A stretch of 64,000 bases of DNA, taken from NCBI GenBank assembly GCA_965153355.1, contig OZ231126.1, positions 65,224,001 through 65,288,000 on the forward strand. The letters are read 5' to 3'. Numbering within the stretch: the stretch's first letter is position 1; every line of letters starts with the position of its first letter. The position numbers were made by a program, and so were the translations under genes. Shown piece after piece: positions 10,329-19,683 of this stretch. The notes below the pieces were generated by a model. It did no database searches, was not told where the DNA came from, and worked only from the letters and a program-made list of their open reading frames with translations. The stretch is from Flaccisagitta enflata (taxonomy: Eukaryota > Chaetognatha > Sagittoidea > Aphragmophora).

Positions 10329-11789
10329 ATGGGCACGGTTTCCAATTTATTAGTGTTGACGATTGCCATGGCACTGGCAAGCTGTTATGCAATCCCTATG
10401 AGGTAAGCCTGAATATCCCACTATTTTTGGGAGATTAGCCATTCATGGCGGTTAAAAAACTTCCTGTAAAGTCCAATAAAGCTAAGTCCGAAAAACCAAC
10501 TGACCAACCAATCAGCCAACCAATCAACCGGTCAATCGACCAACCAAGCGAGCGGCCAACTGACCGACTGACCAACAAATCAACCGACAGATTTGCCTAC
10601 CACATTACTAAACAAAGCCGGATACACGCCTACCCCAGTCGCGTGCGGGTGGGCAGGGGCCATATTTGGGGTCACTAGACCATTTGAGCAGGAGCAGTGA
10701 GGTAAAAATATAGAAATCATAAAAAAAAGTAAAATGTGACGGACCGACAAAGCGGGGTGTAGAGTCGCGTAGCACACGACTAAAAGGTAAAAAAGCCTGC
10801 TTGCAACTCCTAGTTTAGAGTTCGAACGACAATACCACGTACAGCTGACCACTCAAAGATAAGTGTATCAAAGCACTTTCAAACGTTTCATGTACATAAT
10901 GAGATCCCAAACTGCTCCTGGGAACAAGTTATCAATGCTGCCGTTAAGTATGCTACATTTGTCATTTTTCAAAATGAGATAAATAATGAGGAGGTACCAA
11001 GATCATGTTCAGATTGATTTTGCTAGTAGATTTGGCTTTGATAAAACAAAGGTAAAATGATTAGTGCTTGGAATTTTAAGTTGCATGCTACGCGTCTCTA
11101 CCCCCCGCTTTGTTGGTCCATCGGTCCGTAGGTCCATCTGTTGGTCCGTCCATCACACTTTACTTTTTTTGTTTGTTTTTTGTTTTGTTTTTTTTTTGTT
11201 TTTTGTTTTTTTTTGCGGTTTTTGGCCTCACTGCTACTGCCCATATGATCTAGTGACCTCAATTACGTCCCCTGCCCACCCGCACGCGACTGGGGTAGCC
11301 GTGTATATCCAGCCTTGTTTTACTTGATATGAGAATCCTATTCCTTTCATCCAACCACAAAGGCTTGATGAGGCATCTCAACTTGTTCGTATCGTGAACT
11401 GCAATGGAACCACCAAGGGGGTCACTAAGGGCCGGTATGAAGTTTTTGTCAATGGAGAGTGGACTGCAGCTCTTGAAAAGTTGCCGCATGCAGCTGGGGA
11501 AGTCATCTGCAAAATGCTCGGATATGAGAATGGAATTCAATGGCCGAGTGAGCAACCAAAAGCTGATGGAGTAAAAGTCGGAATTGAATACATTCATTGC
11601 ACTGGCGAAGAAGAAAGTATTTTTGACTGCAAATTCTATTGGATGAAAGATTACTTAGAAAGGCATCCATGGGATTTTGGTCACCCTATTCCTGATTATC
11701 CCTATGAAACCGTAGATTGTTTGGGGTTCCCTGGACCAAGTGATCCCTATCGTGATGACAGTTGCTCAAATTGGCCTGATTCCCTTTAG
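10329..11789 (+). CDS. Gene A: secreted single-domain SRCR-like protein, two coding exons, 166 aa
   Basis: Two exons, 10329-10402 and 11363-11789, joined across a 960-bp GT-AG intron in phase 2 (donor GTAAGC, acceptor CCACAAAG). Residues 1-21 form a typical signal peptide ending SCYA, so the product should be secreted. Residues 32-148 resemble a scavenger-receptor cysteine-rich domain: LVRIVN start, GRYEVFVNGEW in the usual GRVEV-GxW position, EVICKMLGY in the usual VVCRQLG position, CTGEEESIFDC, then TVDCLGF. Cysteines are at 38, 74, 104, 114, 144 and 159; six fits three disulfides. The cysteine normally following the GxW motif is absent, as in group A domains. SRCR domains usually bind proteins or microbial ligands; the ligand here is unknown. 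The intron holds two alpha HP elements and the 3' UTR holds a beta element. The stop is TAG at 11787. Exons and frame are seen; the SRCR assignment rests on motif recognition. Confidence 0.8.
10611..10781 (-). mobile_element. HP-alpha element in intron of gene A
   Basis: On the minus strand: hairpin AGTCGTGTGCTACGCGACT, CTACACCCCGCTTTGTCGG, ACATTTTACTTTTTTT, CCTGCCCACCCGCACGCGAC, TGGGGTAGGCGTGTATCCGG. It is inserted in an older HP-like tract (10440-10600, CAACCAACTGACC repeats) that is also seen in the gene B intron. Confidence 0.85.
11079..11319 (+). mobile_element. HP-alpha element in intron of gene A, near the acceptor
   Basis: A decayed hairpin AGTTGCATGCTACGCGTCT, CCGCTTTGTTGGTCC, a TTTG-rich stretch, the distal arm CCCGCACGCGACTGGGGTAGCC, and CCAGCCTTGTT. 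Its end lies only about 43 bp before the exon 2 boundary at 11363. Confidence 0.85.
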
Positions 11790-11807
11790 TTTTATGCAGT
11801 AGTTTTT

Positions 11808-11980
11808 AGTCGCGGACACGCGACTCTACACCTTGCCGTGACGGTCTGCCTGTCCGATTGTAAGTCCATTCGTCCATCCGACCGTAAGTCAGTCTGTCTC
11901 ATTTCTTAATCAAGTGTGGTTTTCGCATTAATGCTGTTGCCCATCCGTCCGCGACTAGATCGCCTTGTATCCGCCCTTGT
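11808..11980 (+). mobile_element. HP-beta element in 3' UTR of gene A
   Basis: Hairpin AGTCGCGGACACGCGACT, CTACACCTTGCCGTG, GTCTGCCTGTCCG, then the distal arm CCGTCCGCGACTAGATCG and GCCCTTGT. It starts 18 bp after the gene A stop codon and is absent from gene B. Confidence 0.85.
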
Positions 11981-12056
11981 CTTGTTCAGAGTTTACACAT
12001 GATTTGAGTATGTCTCCTGGTATTGCTCACTGTTCATTCAAGCAAACAATGTAAAC

Positions 12057-12062
12057 ATTAAA
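12057..12062 (+). terminator. Candidate polyadenylation signal of gene A (ATTAAA)
   Basis: ATTAAA lies about 270 bp after the stop. The stretch around 11989 (TTTACACATGATTTGA) aligns with the gene B 3' UTR near 15703, so this region is the original 3' UTR, now displaced by a beta HP element at 11808-11980. Confidence 0.35.
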
Positions 12063-12229
12063 CAACGTTTATTAAACGCTAATTCTTCGTCTCCAAGTCA
12101 GAGATTACAGCGGGATTAAATTTCTATTAGGGCCAATTTTATTTATTTTTGCATCAGTAATTCCAGTAACATAGAAGTTCTATATTCTTAATCCCAAACA
12201 GTTAACCACCATACAGACCTGTCAGAATA

Positions 12230-12830
12230 CTACCTAGGTCAAAACTCTCCGTTCACCTATAAACAGTAATAACTACACTTCTTGAGGGAGATGGTAGGAA
12301 AAATCGCTGAGATTCAAAAACCACTTAAAAAGATCTCTCATTTGAGACTAATCCCATTCCAGTGGCTCAAAGCTTTTAGAAATGAGAACAATTATAAGAT
12401 GTCATGTCTATTTCGAAAAGGCAGAAAAATAATTCAATTTATTCTGGTAGGCGCGATTTTGACGATGTGAAGGGCAATGTTGTTACTGTAAATTCATTAG
12501 CTTTTCTTGTTTTTCATTTTGAACGCGCTTGGAAAAGAAAATCCCGTTCAATCTCAAGATCTGCCTAATTAGAAACCCTCTGAGCTCAATAAAGCAGCTT
12601 CACCAAAAGTTATTGAGTGGTAGAAAAAAAATGGCATGTAAACTCTGGTGACAAGTGTTGGTAAAACTCTTGTTAAAGCTCTATGCATCGTCTCTGTGCC
12701 AAATAGAAGTCGTCAGAGCCAAGGGGGATGTAATTTGAGGTACTTGATGAAAAAAAAGATATTTTCTCAACATATTATGTGTCTGAATGAATGTTAACCT
12801 CATATGAACGAAGACTTTTGTCCTAGGTAG
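12230..12830. mobile_element. TA-flanked foldback element with CTACCTAGG ends
   Basis: CTACCTAGGTCAAAACTC on the left and the complement of CTACCTAGGACAAAAGTC on the right, each flanked by TA, bound 601 bp. The arms continue through CTCCGTTCA. No coding capacity. Confidence 0.8.
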
Positions 12831-12839
12831 TAAATACAA

Positions 12840-13389
12840 TAGCCACTGGATCTAGGGACTTCTCGTCTCTCATATAAACTTCTGATACAGTTTACCAAAT
12901 AGTTAGTAAGCAATCATCGTTAAATTATTGAACATTTTCTGTAAATTCAATGAGCTCTCCAATCACTTTCATTAGGGAAATACAATGCAAAAGCAGAACA
13001 GAAGTAAGCCTAAATTTTCGAATCCACTTTGGAAAACATCATCAGAGGCATCATCAGAGTCTCTCTTCTTCTCGTTATACAGTGTCCTAACGTTAACCTT
13101 TCACTCTTTTTTTTTCTTTCTATTGTTTTCGTACCAATCTTTTCTCCTTAAAAAAAAAATCTAATTAGCTTGCTGTTTTAACGACCTTGTTTATTATCAG
13201 GCTGTTAAAAACATTTCGCGTTAACTTTGAACTGCCCTTTAGGACAAGAGTTGAGAACATCGAAACGCCCTTTAAAACATAAGAATTTCGATGAGAGGAG
13301 GAGTAAATGAATTTCTTGAGATCTTAATTGGAATAAGAATATGACCTTAAATGGTTAGCAGCAATTTAAAAAATGATCAAATAAGAAAA
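12840..13389. other. Intergenic stretch between genes A and B
   Basis: No gene, clear repeat or structured element seen in these 550 bp; AT-rich and possibly unique. Confidence 0.4.
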
Positions 13390-13760
13390 AACAAGGCCGG
13401 ATACAGTGGGGTTTGTGGAATAACAGCCTAAACTGGAGGAAGGTATTTAAGTGTCTTAATTTCATTTGAAAAAATGATTTTGGTTTCCGTAGCAACCAAA
13501 AAACTCAGGGACACAAACACCAATTGAACAACTTACATTTCAAATATCAAGCTTGTCATATAAAATCAGGACACTTAAATACCTTCCTCCAGTTATTCCA
13601 TGAACCCCACTGTACATGGCAAGACAGTCGCGGATGGTTGGGCAGGGGCTGTAATGCAAAACCGCTCACAATTCCAAAATATTTGTGACAGACCAATCAA
13701 CCAACCGACCGAACGATGGACCGACCGACACGGCGAGATGTAGAGTTGCGTGTCCGCGAC
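13390..13760 (-). mobile_element. HP-beta element split by a MITE
   Basis: On the minus strand: hairpin GTCGCGGACACGCAAC, CTACATCTCGCCGTGTCGG, a GGTTGATTGGTC tract, the distal arm CCATCCGCGACTGTCTTGCC, then GTATCCGGCCTTGTT interrupted at the TA of GGATA by the 209-bp foldback element at 13404-13612. Confidence 0.85.
13404..13612. mobile_element. Mariner-like MITE (CAGTGGGGTT ends) with TA duplication
   Basis: 209 bp, ends CAGTGGGGTTTGTGGAATAA and the complement of CAGTGGGGTTCATGGAATAA, arms sharing TGGAGGAAGGTATTTAAGTG. TA at 13402-13403 and 13613-13614. Removing it with one TA restores the standard HP-beta end. Confidence 0.88.
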
Positions 13761-14252
13761 CAATCATAAGTATGCATTAAGTAAGTAAAAGTATACATAC
13801 GCTCATTGATCATCAATTAGATTAATGTGATAGCGAATGGTGATAGTAATGAACAGTAGTAACAAACAAGTTTTACAAAATTCCAAGAAAAGCACAAACA
13901 GTTATGTAGTTCTTTTGGGTTGTTGTTGGGCCTGTCAAGTACAAGCAGACATGCTCAAAAATGAGCTGTAACAATAATTACCACTGTCTAACTGGAACAA
14001 GAATGTTAGGATATTTGCTAGCTTCAACCTGTATGCTCAAACATAAGTCTTTAAATGTCTTTATTCTTCCACCTTAATATTCCTCGTAGAATGAAGCTCG
14101 CAAAGACGTTAGAGTTCACATAAAACACAAGGCGATATATGCGCAGTAACTCATGATGGGTTCATAATTTGAAGAATGTAAAAAAACAAATTTAGAGATA
14201 TAAATAATTAAATTAGATTTTTAAGAGGGATTTTTTTCTCTGTTTGAATGAG

Positions 14253-14262
14253 TATAAAAAGG
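14253..14262 (+). promoter_or_regulatory. Candidate TATA box upstream of gene B
   Basis: TATAAAAAGG is a near-ideal TATA box about 400 bp upstream of the gene B start codon. It fits a promoter whose first untranslated exon is spliced to the acceptor near 14651. No equivalent was found for gene A, so this is tentative. Confidence 0.3.
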
Positions 14263-14417
14263 TAATCACTGTGTTGAAGAAATGAGGTCACTTTGTCTCC
14301 ATCCTTCAACAATTGTTTCGGTCCGTGCCAATCAAAGCCTCATCGATGCCAGACACAAAAGGTACCGTATCCAATTTCAACTGCATGATGCAGAGACAAT
14401 GTTGATCAGGACCGCCC

Positions 14418-14550
14418 TAAAAATTGCGTGTGGTTGGGCAGGGGCAGTAATGCAAAAACCGCTCGTTATTCAAAAATAATACCAAACGACTGAAACACGG
14501 ACCAACCAAACGAAACATCAAGCAACTGTTATATAAAGTGGCGTGCACAA
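14418..14550 (-). mobile_element. Decayed HP-beta element upstream of gene B
   Basis: TTGCGTGTGGTTGGGCAGGGG, AGTAATGCAAAAACCGCTCG and a final GTGGCGTGCACAAGATTCC keep the beta order on the minus strand. It would lie in the 5' UTR intron if the TATA at 14253 is used. Confidence 0.6.
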
Positions 14551-14631
14551 GATTCCATTTTTATTGACTATTGTGGTAAAGATTCAATTCATTATTACCC
14601 TTGAAGTCTCGTTGGCTGAAAGCGAGTTAAA

Positions 14632-14651
14632 AAAAAATCTTCTTTGTTCAG
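14632..14651 (+). promoter_or_regulatory. Probable 3' splice site just upstream of gene B start codon
   Basis: The tract ATCTTCTTTGTTCAG ends 7 bases before the ATG at 14658, matching the position of the acceptor-like site in gene A. Conservation of this spacing in two diverged paralogues is the main support. Confidence 0.5.
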
Positions 14652-14657
14652 TCTAAA

Positions 14658-15640
14658 ATGGGCACGATTTCAAACTTTGTGATATTGATGATTGCAATGG
14701 TACTGGCAAGCTGTTATGCAATTCCTACGAGGTAAGCTTAAATGAATCGCTATATTGGAGAAACAATGGTTATAGATAGCATTCGGGCATGGGCAGTAAT
14801 GCAAAAACTTCCTGCAAAATAAAAAAAAAGCAAAGTTTAACTGACTAACTGGCCGACCGATTGACCAACAGACATAAGGGGTTGTCGCATTGGGCGTATT
14901 ATCTAGATATCATCGAGATATTTCCTATGAAAGTTGAAACAACATTGCCCTTACAAAAGGAGGCCAGAATTCTCCAATTTACAAATCTCGATAATGTTCC
15001 CAATGCGACAACCCCTAGAGCGGTCTAGGGAGTCGCCTATGACGCGACCTGAAAAATTATGAAAAAGCGTTTGTGGGTAAAAAGATTAGTGTGACTCCTA
15101 GTGGAAACTTTTTTATCTATTTTTTTTTTTTTTTTTTTTTTTGAAAGCAAAAACTGAGCCCGTCACCTTCATAAATTGATATCGTGATATAATTATTACT
15201 ATCATTCCATATCTTTCCTCTAACCATAAAGGTTCGAGGACGAATCGCCACTTGTTCGCATCGTGAATTGCAATGGCACCTCCAAAGGTGTTACCAAGGG
15301 TCGTTACGAAGTTTTTGTCAATGGAAGGTGGAGCGCAGTTCTCACTAACTTACCGCATAGGACTGCAGAAGTCATCTGTAAGATGCTCGGTTATCACAAT
15401 GGAATTCAATGGCCTAGTGAGCAACCTAAAGCTGATGGAGTGAAAGTCGATCTTGAATTCATTGATTGCACCGGTGAAGAAGACAGTGTTTTTGACTGCA
15501 AGTTCTATTGGATGAAAGATTACCATTCAAGGAATCCCTCAGATGTCATGTACCCTATCCCTGATTATCCCTACGAGGCCGTAGATTGTTTGGGGTTCCC
15601 TGAACCTGTGAATAGTCGTCCAGATACTTGCGCAAATTGA
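14658..15640 (+). CDS. Gene B: secreted single-domain SRCR-like protein, paralogue of gene A, 160 aa
   Basis: Two exons, 14658-14731 and 15232-15640, with a 500-bp GT-AG phase-2 intron at exactly the same codon as gene A. Residues 1-21 are a signal peptide (SCYA end). The domain matches gene A at 89 of 113 residues by hand alignment, with cysteines at 38, 74, 104, 114, 144 and 158. The GRYEVFVNGRW, EVICKMLGY, CTGEEDSVFDC and AVDCLGF blocks support an SRCR-type fold. The C-terminal tail after residue 148 is shorter and unrelated in sequence to gene A except for one conserved cysteine. Same strand, 2.9 kb downstream of gene A, so a tandem duplication. The intron carries a decayed HP element interrupted by a foldback element with 18-bp perfect ends. 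Two AATAAA signals follow the TGA stop within 165 bp. Function is inferred only as a secreted recognition or binding protein. Confidence 0.8.
14786..15052 (-). mobile_element. Decayed HP element in intron of gene B
   Basis: GGGCATGGGCAGTAATGCAAAA, a CTGACTAACTGGCCGACCG tract and a final AGTCGCCTATGACGCGACC hairpin remnant. The first part aligns with 10440-10560 in the gene A intron, so this insertion predates the gene duplication. Confidence 0.6.
14877..15016. mobile_element. 140-bp MITE with 18-bp perfect terminal repeats
   Basis: AGGGGTTGTCGCATTGGG on the left and its exact complement on the right. An inner pair (ATCGAGAT near 14909 and ATCTCGAT near 14985) extends the foldback. It interrupts the decayed HP element in the gene B intron. 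Target duplication unclear. Confidence 0.75.
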
Positions 15641-15773
15641 CCAGATAATTCACCAATTCATATTTAAATTTTTTAAGGATGTTTTGTACATATTTTTCCA
15701 GGGTTTATGCATGATTTAATTTGATATGCATACAGTTGATGTCGTCTAGACTTATAAGTATGGGGGAATTCAT

Positions 15774-15803
15774 AATAAAAAAACCTAATTCATTATAAAT
15801 AAA
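15774..15803 (+). terminator. Polyadenylation signals of gene B
   Basis: Two AATAAA hexamers, at 15774-15779 and 15798-15803, lie 134-163 bp after the stop codon on the coding strand. Either could direct cleavage of the gene B transcript. Confidence 0.5.
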
Positions 15804-15809
15804 CCTAAT

Positions 15810-15960
15810 GGCTGTCGATTGCTCTAGAAACTTATTTCCATGTTTTCCTGCTTAGATATCATTAGTTTGAGAAGTTTTTTGAGGGAACATTGCTTAAAAT
15901 CGAATTCACTTTTTTAGTATAGCATGTTTTGTAAAAATATTGCTCGAAACACGTTATTGG
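15810..15960. other. Downstream flank of gene B
   Basis: No structured feature seen until the AGACAGACAG repeats start near 15967. Confidence 0.3.
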
Positions 15961-15966
15961 GAGAGG

Positions 15967-16032
15967 AGAAGAGAGAGACAGAGAGACAGACAGACAGACA
16001 GACAGAACGACAGAGAGACAGAGAGACAGAGT
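15967..16032. repeat. GACA/GAGA microsatellite
   Basis: Mixed AGAGACAGACAG repeats over about 65 bp. Confidence 0.85.
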
Positions 16033-16080
16033 TCAGCCGATCGAGATGGAGAAGGGAAATCCCTCACTGGACAGTAGAAG

Positions 16081-16414
16081 AACAAGCCCGAACTGGCAAC
16101 GATGCGTCCAGACTGTGTCTCTGCGTATATTGATCATGTGACACATATGAATTGACAGATGGACAAACAGACAGATGGAACGACAAGATTAGTAATGGAG
16201 GCTCTCAAATCATGTTTTTCTTGCAGTAGATTCAGTGTAGGATCTCGTCGTGGCCGAAAACGGTCGAAAACCGCGGTTTTTGCACAGGCGTAACGGACGG
16301 ACGGACGGACGGACCGACGGACGGACGGACGGACGGACGGACCGACCGACCGACCGACGGACGGACGGACGGACGGACGGACAAACCCTCTTATAGAGAT
16401 GCGAGGACGCATCT
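16081..16414 (-). mobile_element. HP-delta element, copy 1
   Basis: On the minus strand: hairpin AGATGCGTCCTCGCATCT, CTATAAGAGGGTTTGTCCG, a long GTCC/GTCG array (16291-16383), GTTACGCCTGTGCAAAAACC, GATCCTACACTGAA, then the distal arm GGACGCATC and GGGCTTGTT. The distal arm complements GATGCGTCC of the hairpin. Confidence 0.85.
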
Positions 16415-16448
16415 AAAAAGCAAGCCAACAATTTCAAGCTATATCTTT

Positions 16449-16563
16449 TGTCCGTCCGTCCGTCCGTCCGTCCGTCCGTCCGTCCGTCCGTCCGTCCGTC
16501 CGTCCGTTACGCCTCTTCTAATATCACACAGATGACGCATCTAGTTGCCCGATCGGGCTTGTT
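16449..16563 (+). mobile_element. HP-delta element fragment with (GTCC)n
   Basis: A 60-bp GTCC array, GTTACGCCTC, GACGCATCTAGTTGCC and CGGGCTTGTT: delta 3' parts without the hairpin. Confidence 0.7.
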
Positions 16564-16739
16564 TGTCTAGGAAGAGTTATGCAGGTTGCTCATAGATTTT
16601 TGATGACGATATGGAAGCAAAAGCAAGATGCGGCGCTCGCTGCTTTATCTTGTAGTATCTGGTCTGACTAATATATGCCCAATGCCCCCTCGCCTCCTCA
16701 GTTCCACGCCTCATTACTTACCCACCCCCCACCTCCTCC

Positions 16740-17235
16740 TCATGAAGAGACATGAAGGGACATGGAGAGACATGGAGAGACCTTAAGAGACATGAAAAGA
16801 CATGAGGAAACATGAAGAGACATAAGAGAGATAAGAGACCTATGAGATATTAGAGACATTAGAGACATAGGAGACATAAGAGACATAAGAGACATAAGAG
16901 ACATAAGAGACATAAGAGACATAAGAGACATAAGAGACATATAGGAGCCATGAGAGACAAATGAGTCAAAAGAGACATAGGAGACATATGGGAGCCATGA
17001 GAAACAAAAGAGACAAAAGGAGACAAAAGAGACAAAAGAGACAAAAGAGATGAGAGAGACGAAAGAGAAGAAAGAGACGAAAGAGATGAAAGAGACCTAA
17101 GAGACATACGAGACATAAGAGACATATAGGTGCCCTGAGAGACAAAAGAGACAGAGACGAAAGAGACAAAAGATATATAAGAGACAAGAAAAGACATGAA
17201 CAGACATGAACAGACATAAAGCGAAATGAAGAGAA
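16740..17235. repeat. AGAGACATA minisatellite
   Basis: About 500 bp of imperfect 9-12 bp units (AGAGACATAAG, AGAGACAAA, AGAGACATG). It runs into the delta 3' hairpin at 17320-17352, so it may be the expanded core of a delta element. Confidence 0.9.
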
Positions 17236-17239
17236 AACC

Positions 17240-17355
17240 TTGAAAATTGCATTTTGAAATTTTCGCGTTACCGACAGACATTCAGACATTCAGACAGACA
17301 TTCAGACAGACCAAGGGACACACCCTCTTATAGAGATGCGAGGACGCAACTAAAA
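17240..17355 (-). mobile_element. HP-delta element, hairpin end
   Basis: TTCGCGTTACCGACAGACA, an ATTCAGACAGAC tract and the ending CTCTTATAGAGATGCGAGG plus ACGCAACT. On the minus strand this is the delta start, with the hairpin slightly mutated. Confidence 0.7.
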
Positions 17356-17413
17356 AACAAGGCCTGATTCCCGGTTACCTCAAAGTGGTGTAAAGAGTCC
17401 CGTGCACGCGGCT
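17356..17413 (-). mobile_element. Minimal 58-bp HP-alpha deletion derivative
   Basis: It has only the two ends: AACAAGGCCTGATTCCCGG with GTTACC, joined directly to GTGTAAAGAGTCCCGTGCACG and CGGCT. It lies head-to-tail after the delta hairpin end. The 17356-17413 length is below any other copy here. Confidence 0.7.
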
Positions 17414-17906
17414 AAAAAGAATCTGCAGTGAAAGAAGAGAAGAGGCAAAAGATGCTGCAAGGCCGTGAGAAGATGATTTAGAAGAGAGAAAAAAGTCGAA
17501 GCGAATGAAAACGATCTCTATCGCTCAGAAATGTCATTTATTCGATGATTTTATGACATTTTGAGTCGTTGAGACATGTCCGCGTCCGCCGTCTCTTCTT
17601 CCCTCTGCCTAACGATGATTTAAAATTGATAGTCTAAAGGATCGCAAACGAGGAGAAAGAAGAGGGGGGGGTAGGAGAGGAAGGGTGAATAGTGGGGCAC
17701 AGGGATGCATCCGTGGGCCAAATAGCCAAAATAGAGGAAAAATAATCAAGTGACGCGGGGTCACAATATCGCTGCGGACAGGTGGGCAGGGGCATCCAAC
17801 CCCCATCCTCACCCCAATCCCCATCCCTCACACACAGACATACACTAACAATATCCAAAACCGGCCAGGAATCTCGATGGAGAAAATCTCAATTTTAAGG
17901 GTTATG

Positions 17907-18927
17907 AAAAAAAAAAATGGACCCATCCCAGATTTTTGCACAGGGAATCTAAAAAGGCTGTAGAACAAGATTCTGATGTTCATTTTGACCTAACTTGAGC
18001 CAAACAAATAAGAAACGGGTTTTAGTGCAAAAAACAGCTATTTTTCCTAAAAAAATTGTATTAAATGAAATATTTTGGCCTTTTTTTTTACAGAAACATA
18101 AAGTACTAATAGTAATTGATATTTGAGTGAATCTAGAACAATTTTGAATAGGTCTTTGAGGTTCAAAAATAGCATTAAAATGCTCAAAAATGAAGAAATG
18201 ACCTAAAAATTAAAAAATCGTCAAAACTGATATTTTGGAACAGTTTTTTAGGGTAAAATATGCTGTCAGTATGAATTTCATCGATTTACTTTTAAAAACA
18301 TGGCCGTGATAAGCGAAAAACGCAAAACCGCAATATGCAAATGAGATCAAAGTGCGGTTTTTGGTTTTTTAGCAAAGAACAGTAAAAAACATGTTTTTTC
18401 TTTTTATAGAAGCTAAACACAATAACCAATTGTGTTCTTACCTTTCCAAAGCCATTTTTTGCAAAAACCGCACTTTGACCTCATTTGCATATTGCGGTTT
18501 GGCGTTTTTCACTTATCACGGCCATGTTTTTTTAAGTAAATCGATGAAATTCATACAGATAGTATATTTTACCCTAAGAAACTGTTCCAAAACATCAGTT
18601 TTAACGATTTTTAAATTTTTAGGTCATTTCTTCATTTTTCAGCATTTTAATGCTATTTTTGAACCTCATAGACCGATTCAAAATTGTTCTAGATTCACTC
18701 AAATATCAATTACTATTGGTACTTTATGTTTCTGTAAAAAAAAGGGCCAAAACATTTCATTTAATACCATTTTTTTAGGAAAAATAGCTGTTTTTTGCAC
18801 TAAAACCCGTTTCTTTTTTGTTTGGCTCAAGTTAGGTCAAAATGAACATCAGAGTCTTGTTCTACAGCCTTTATAGGTCCCCTGTGCAAAAATCTGGGAT
18901 GGGTCCTTTTTTTTTTTTTTTTTTTAA
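17907..18927. mobile_element. About 1-kb near-perfect palindromic element
   Basis: Left arm GGACCCATCCCAGATTTTTG (17919) and right arm ending in its complement (18906), with A and T runs extending the stem. Arms are about 440 bp, the spacer about 95 bp (18365-18458). The arms include TTGCATATTGCGGTTT-type sequence near the centre. Superfamily unknown. An open frame at 18391-18876 is a by-product. Confidence 0.8.
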
Positions 18928-18949
18928 AGAATTTGGCAAGTGAGAATTC

Positions 18950-19052
18950 TGGCCGAAACGCTTGTTCTCCCACTTTTCAAATCGATCATTACCAACGGAC
19001 GGACCAACGGATAGATGGACAAAGCCTCTGATGGAGTTGTGTATCCGTGACT
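18950..19052 (-). mobile_element. HP-like element fragment
   Basis: GACGGACCAACGGATAGATGG, ACAAAGCCTCTGATGGAG and a final GTTGTGTATCCGTGACT keep the HP end layout but with a different hairpin sequence. Confidence 0.45.
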
Positions 19053-19074
19053 AAAAAAGAGAGAAAATGATATA

Positions 19075-19683
19075 ACCATGGGCAAAAAAAAAAAACCGTA
19101 CATGGCGGTTTTTGATGCCTTTGACCGGCTTGCTTTCAATGAAAATATAAAAAATCGGTGACCGTTTGAAAGATCTTCGAAAGTTCTTCAAATCTAGAAC
19201 AAGCAGAAAGTTGTAGCTCAATTCGTTTAGAAATGGCAACCGTTTGAAGTAAGCATCCCCATAATCAGTCAATTGAAGGGATTCAGTTCTCTTAGTTCTG
19301 TCTTTAAAAGCATGAATAACATATTTGACAAAAGGGAACTAAGAAAAATTTAAGAGAAAATGAAAATATAACTTATTATCTACAAAATGGCGCCAAGCAG
19401 ACCTTTTCAAGTCAATCCGTTTAGAAATGGTAATCAACCAAAGACATTTAGTCCATAAATACAAGTTAGTAAAAAATGTCATATCTGGCAGATTTCAATT
19501 TGATACTTTTTTTTCGAATTAACATATCTTCTAGAGTTTTCAAGTTAGAATTTCGTTCAACGACTCATATCAAAGATTTTTCGAAGCTCTTTAAAATGGT
19601 CACAGATTTTATGTACTTTCTCAAAAGCAGCGCCAAGTTATTGTAGAAATAAACAATGCACGGTTTTTTTTTTTGCTCATGGT
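19075..19683. mobile_element. TA-flanked foldback element with ACCATG ends
   Basis: ACCATGGGCAAAA and the complement of ACCATGAGCAAAA bound 609 bp, with TA on both sides. The interior has CAATTCGTTTAGAAATGGC and GGCGCCAAGCAGA blocks. Same family as 41613-42215. Confidence 0.8.

Noticed and set aside
10800-10830. tRNA B-box-like word GAGTTCGAACGAC
   Set aside because: No A box, acceptor stem or cloverleaf could be drawn around it.
11394-11789. Reading gene A as starting inside exon 2 at a GTG codon
   Set aside because: The acceptor at 11361-11362 and the upstream signal-peptide exon with matching phase, conserved in gene B, give a complete protein with ATG start.
18391-18876. 161-residue frame
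   Set aside because: It lies in one arm of a 1-kb palindrome, has biased composition and no recognisable domain; more likely chance.
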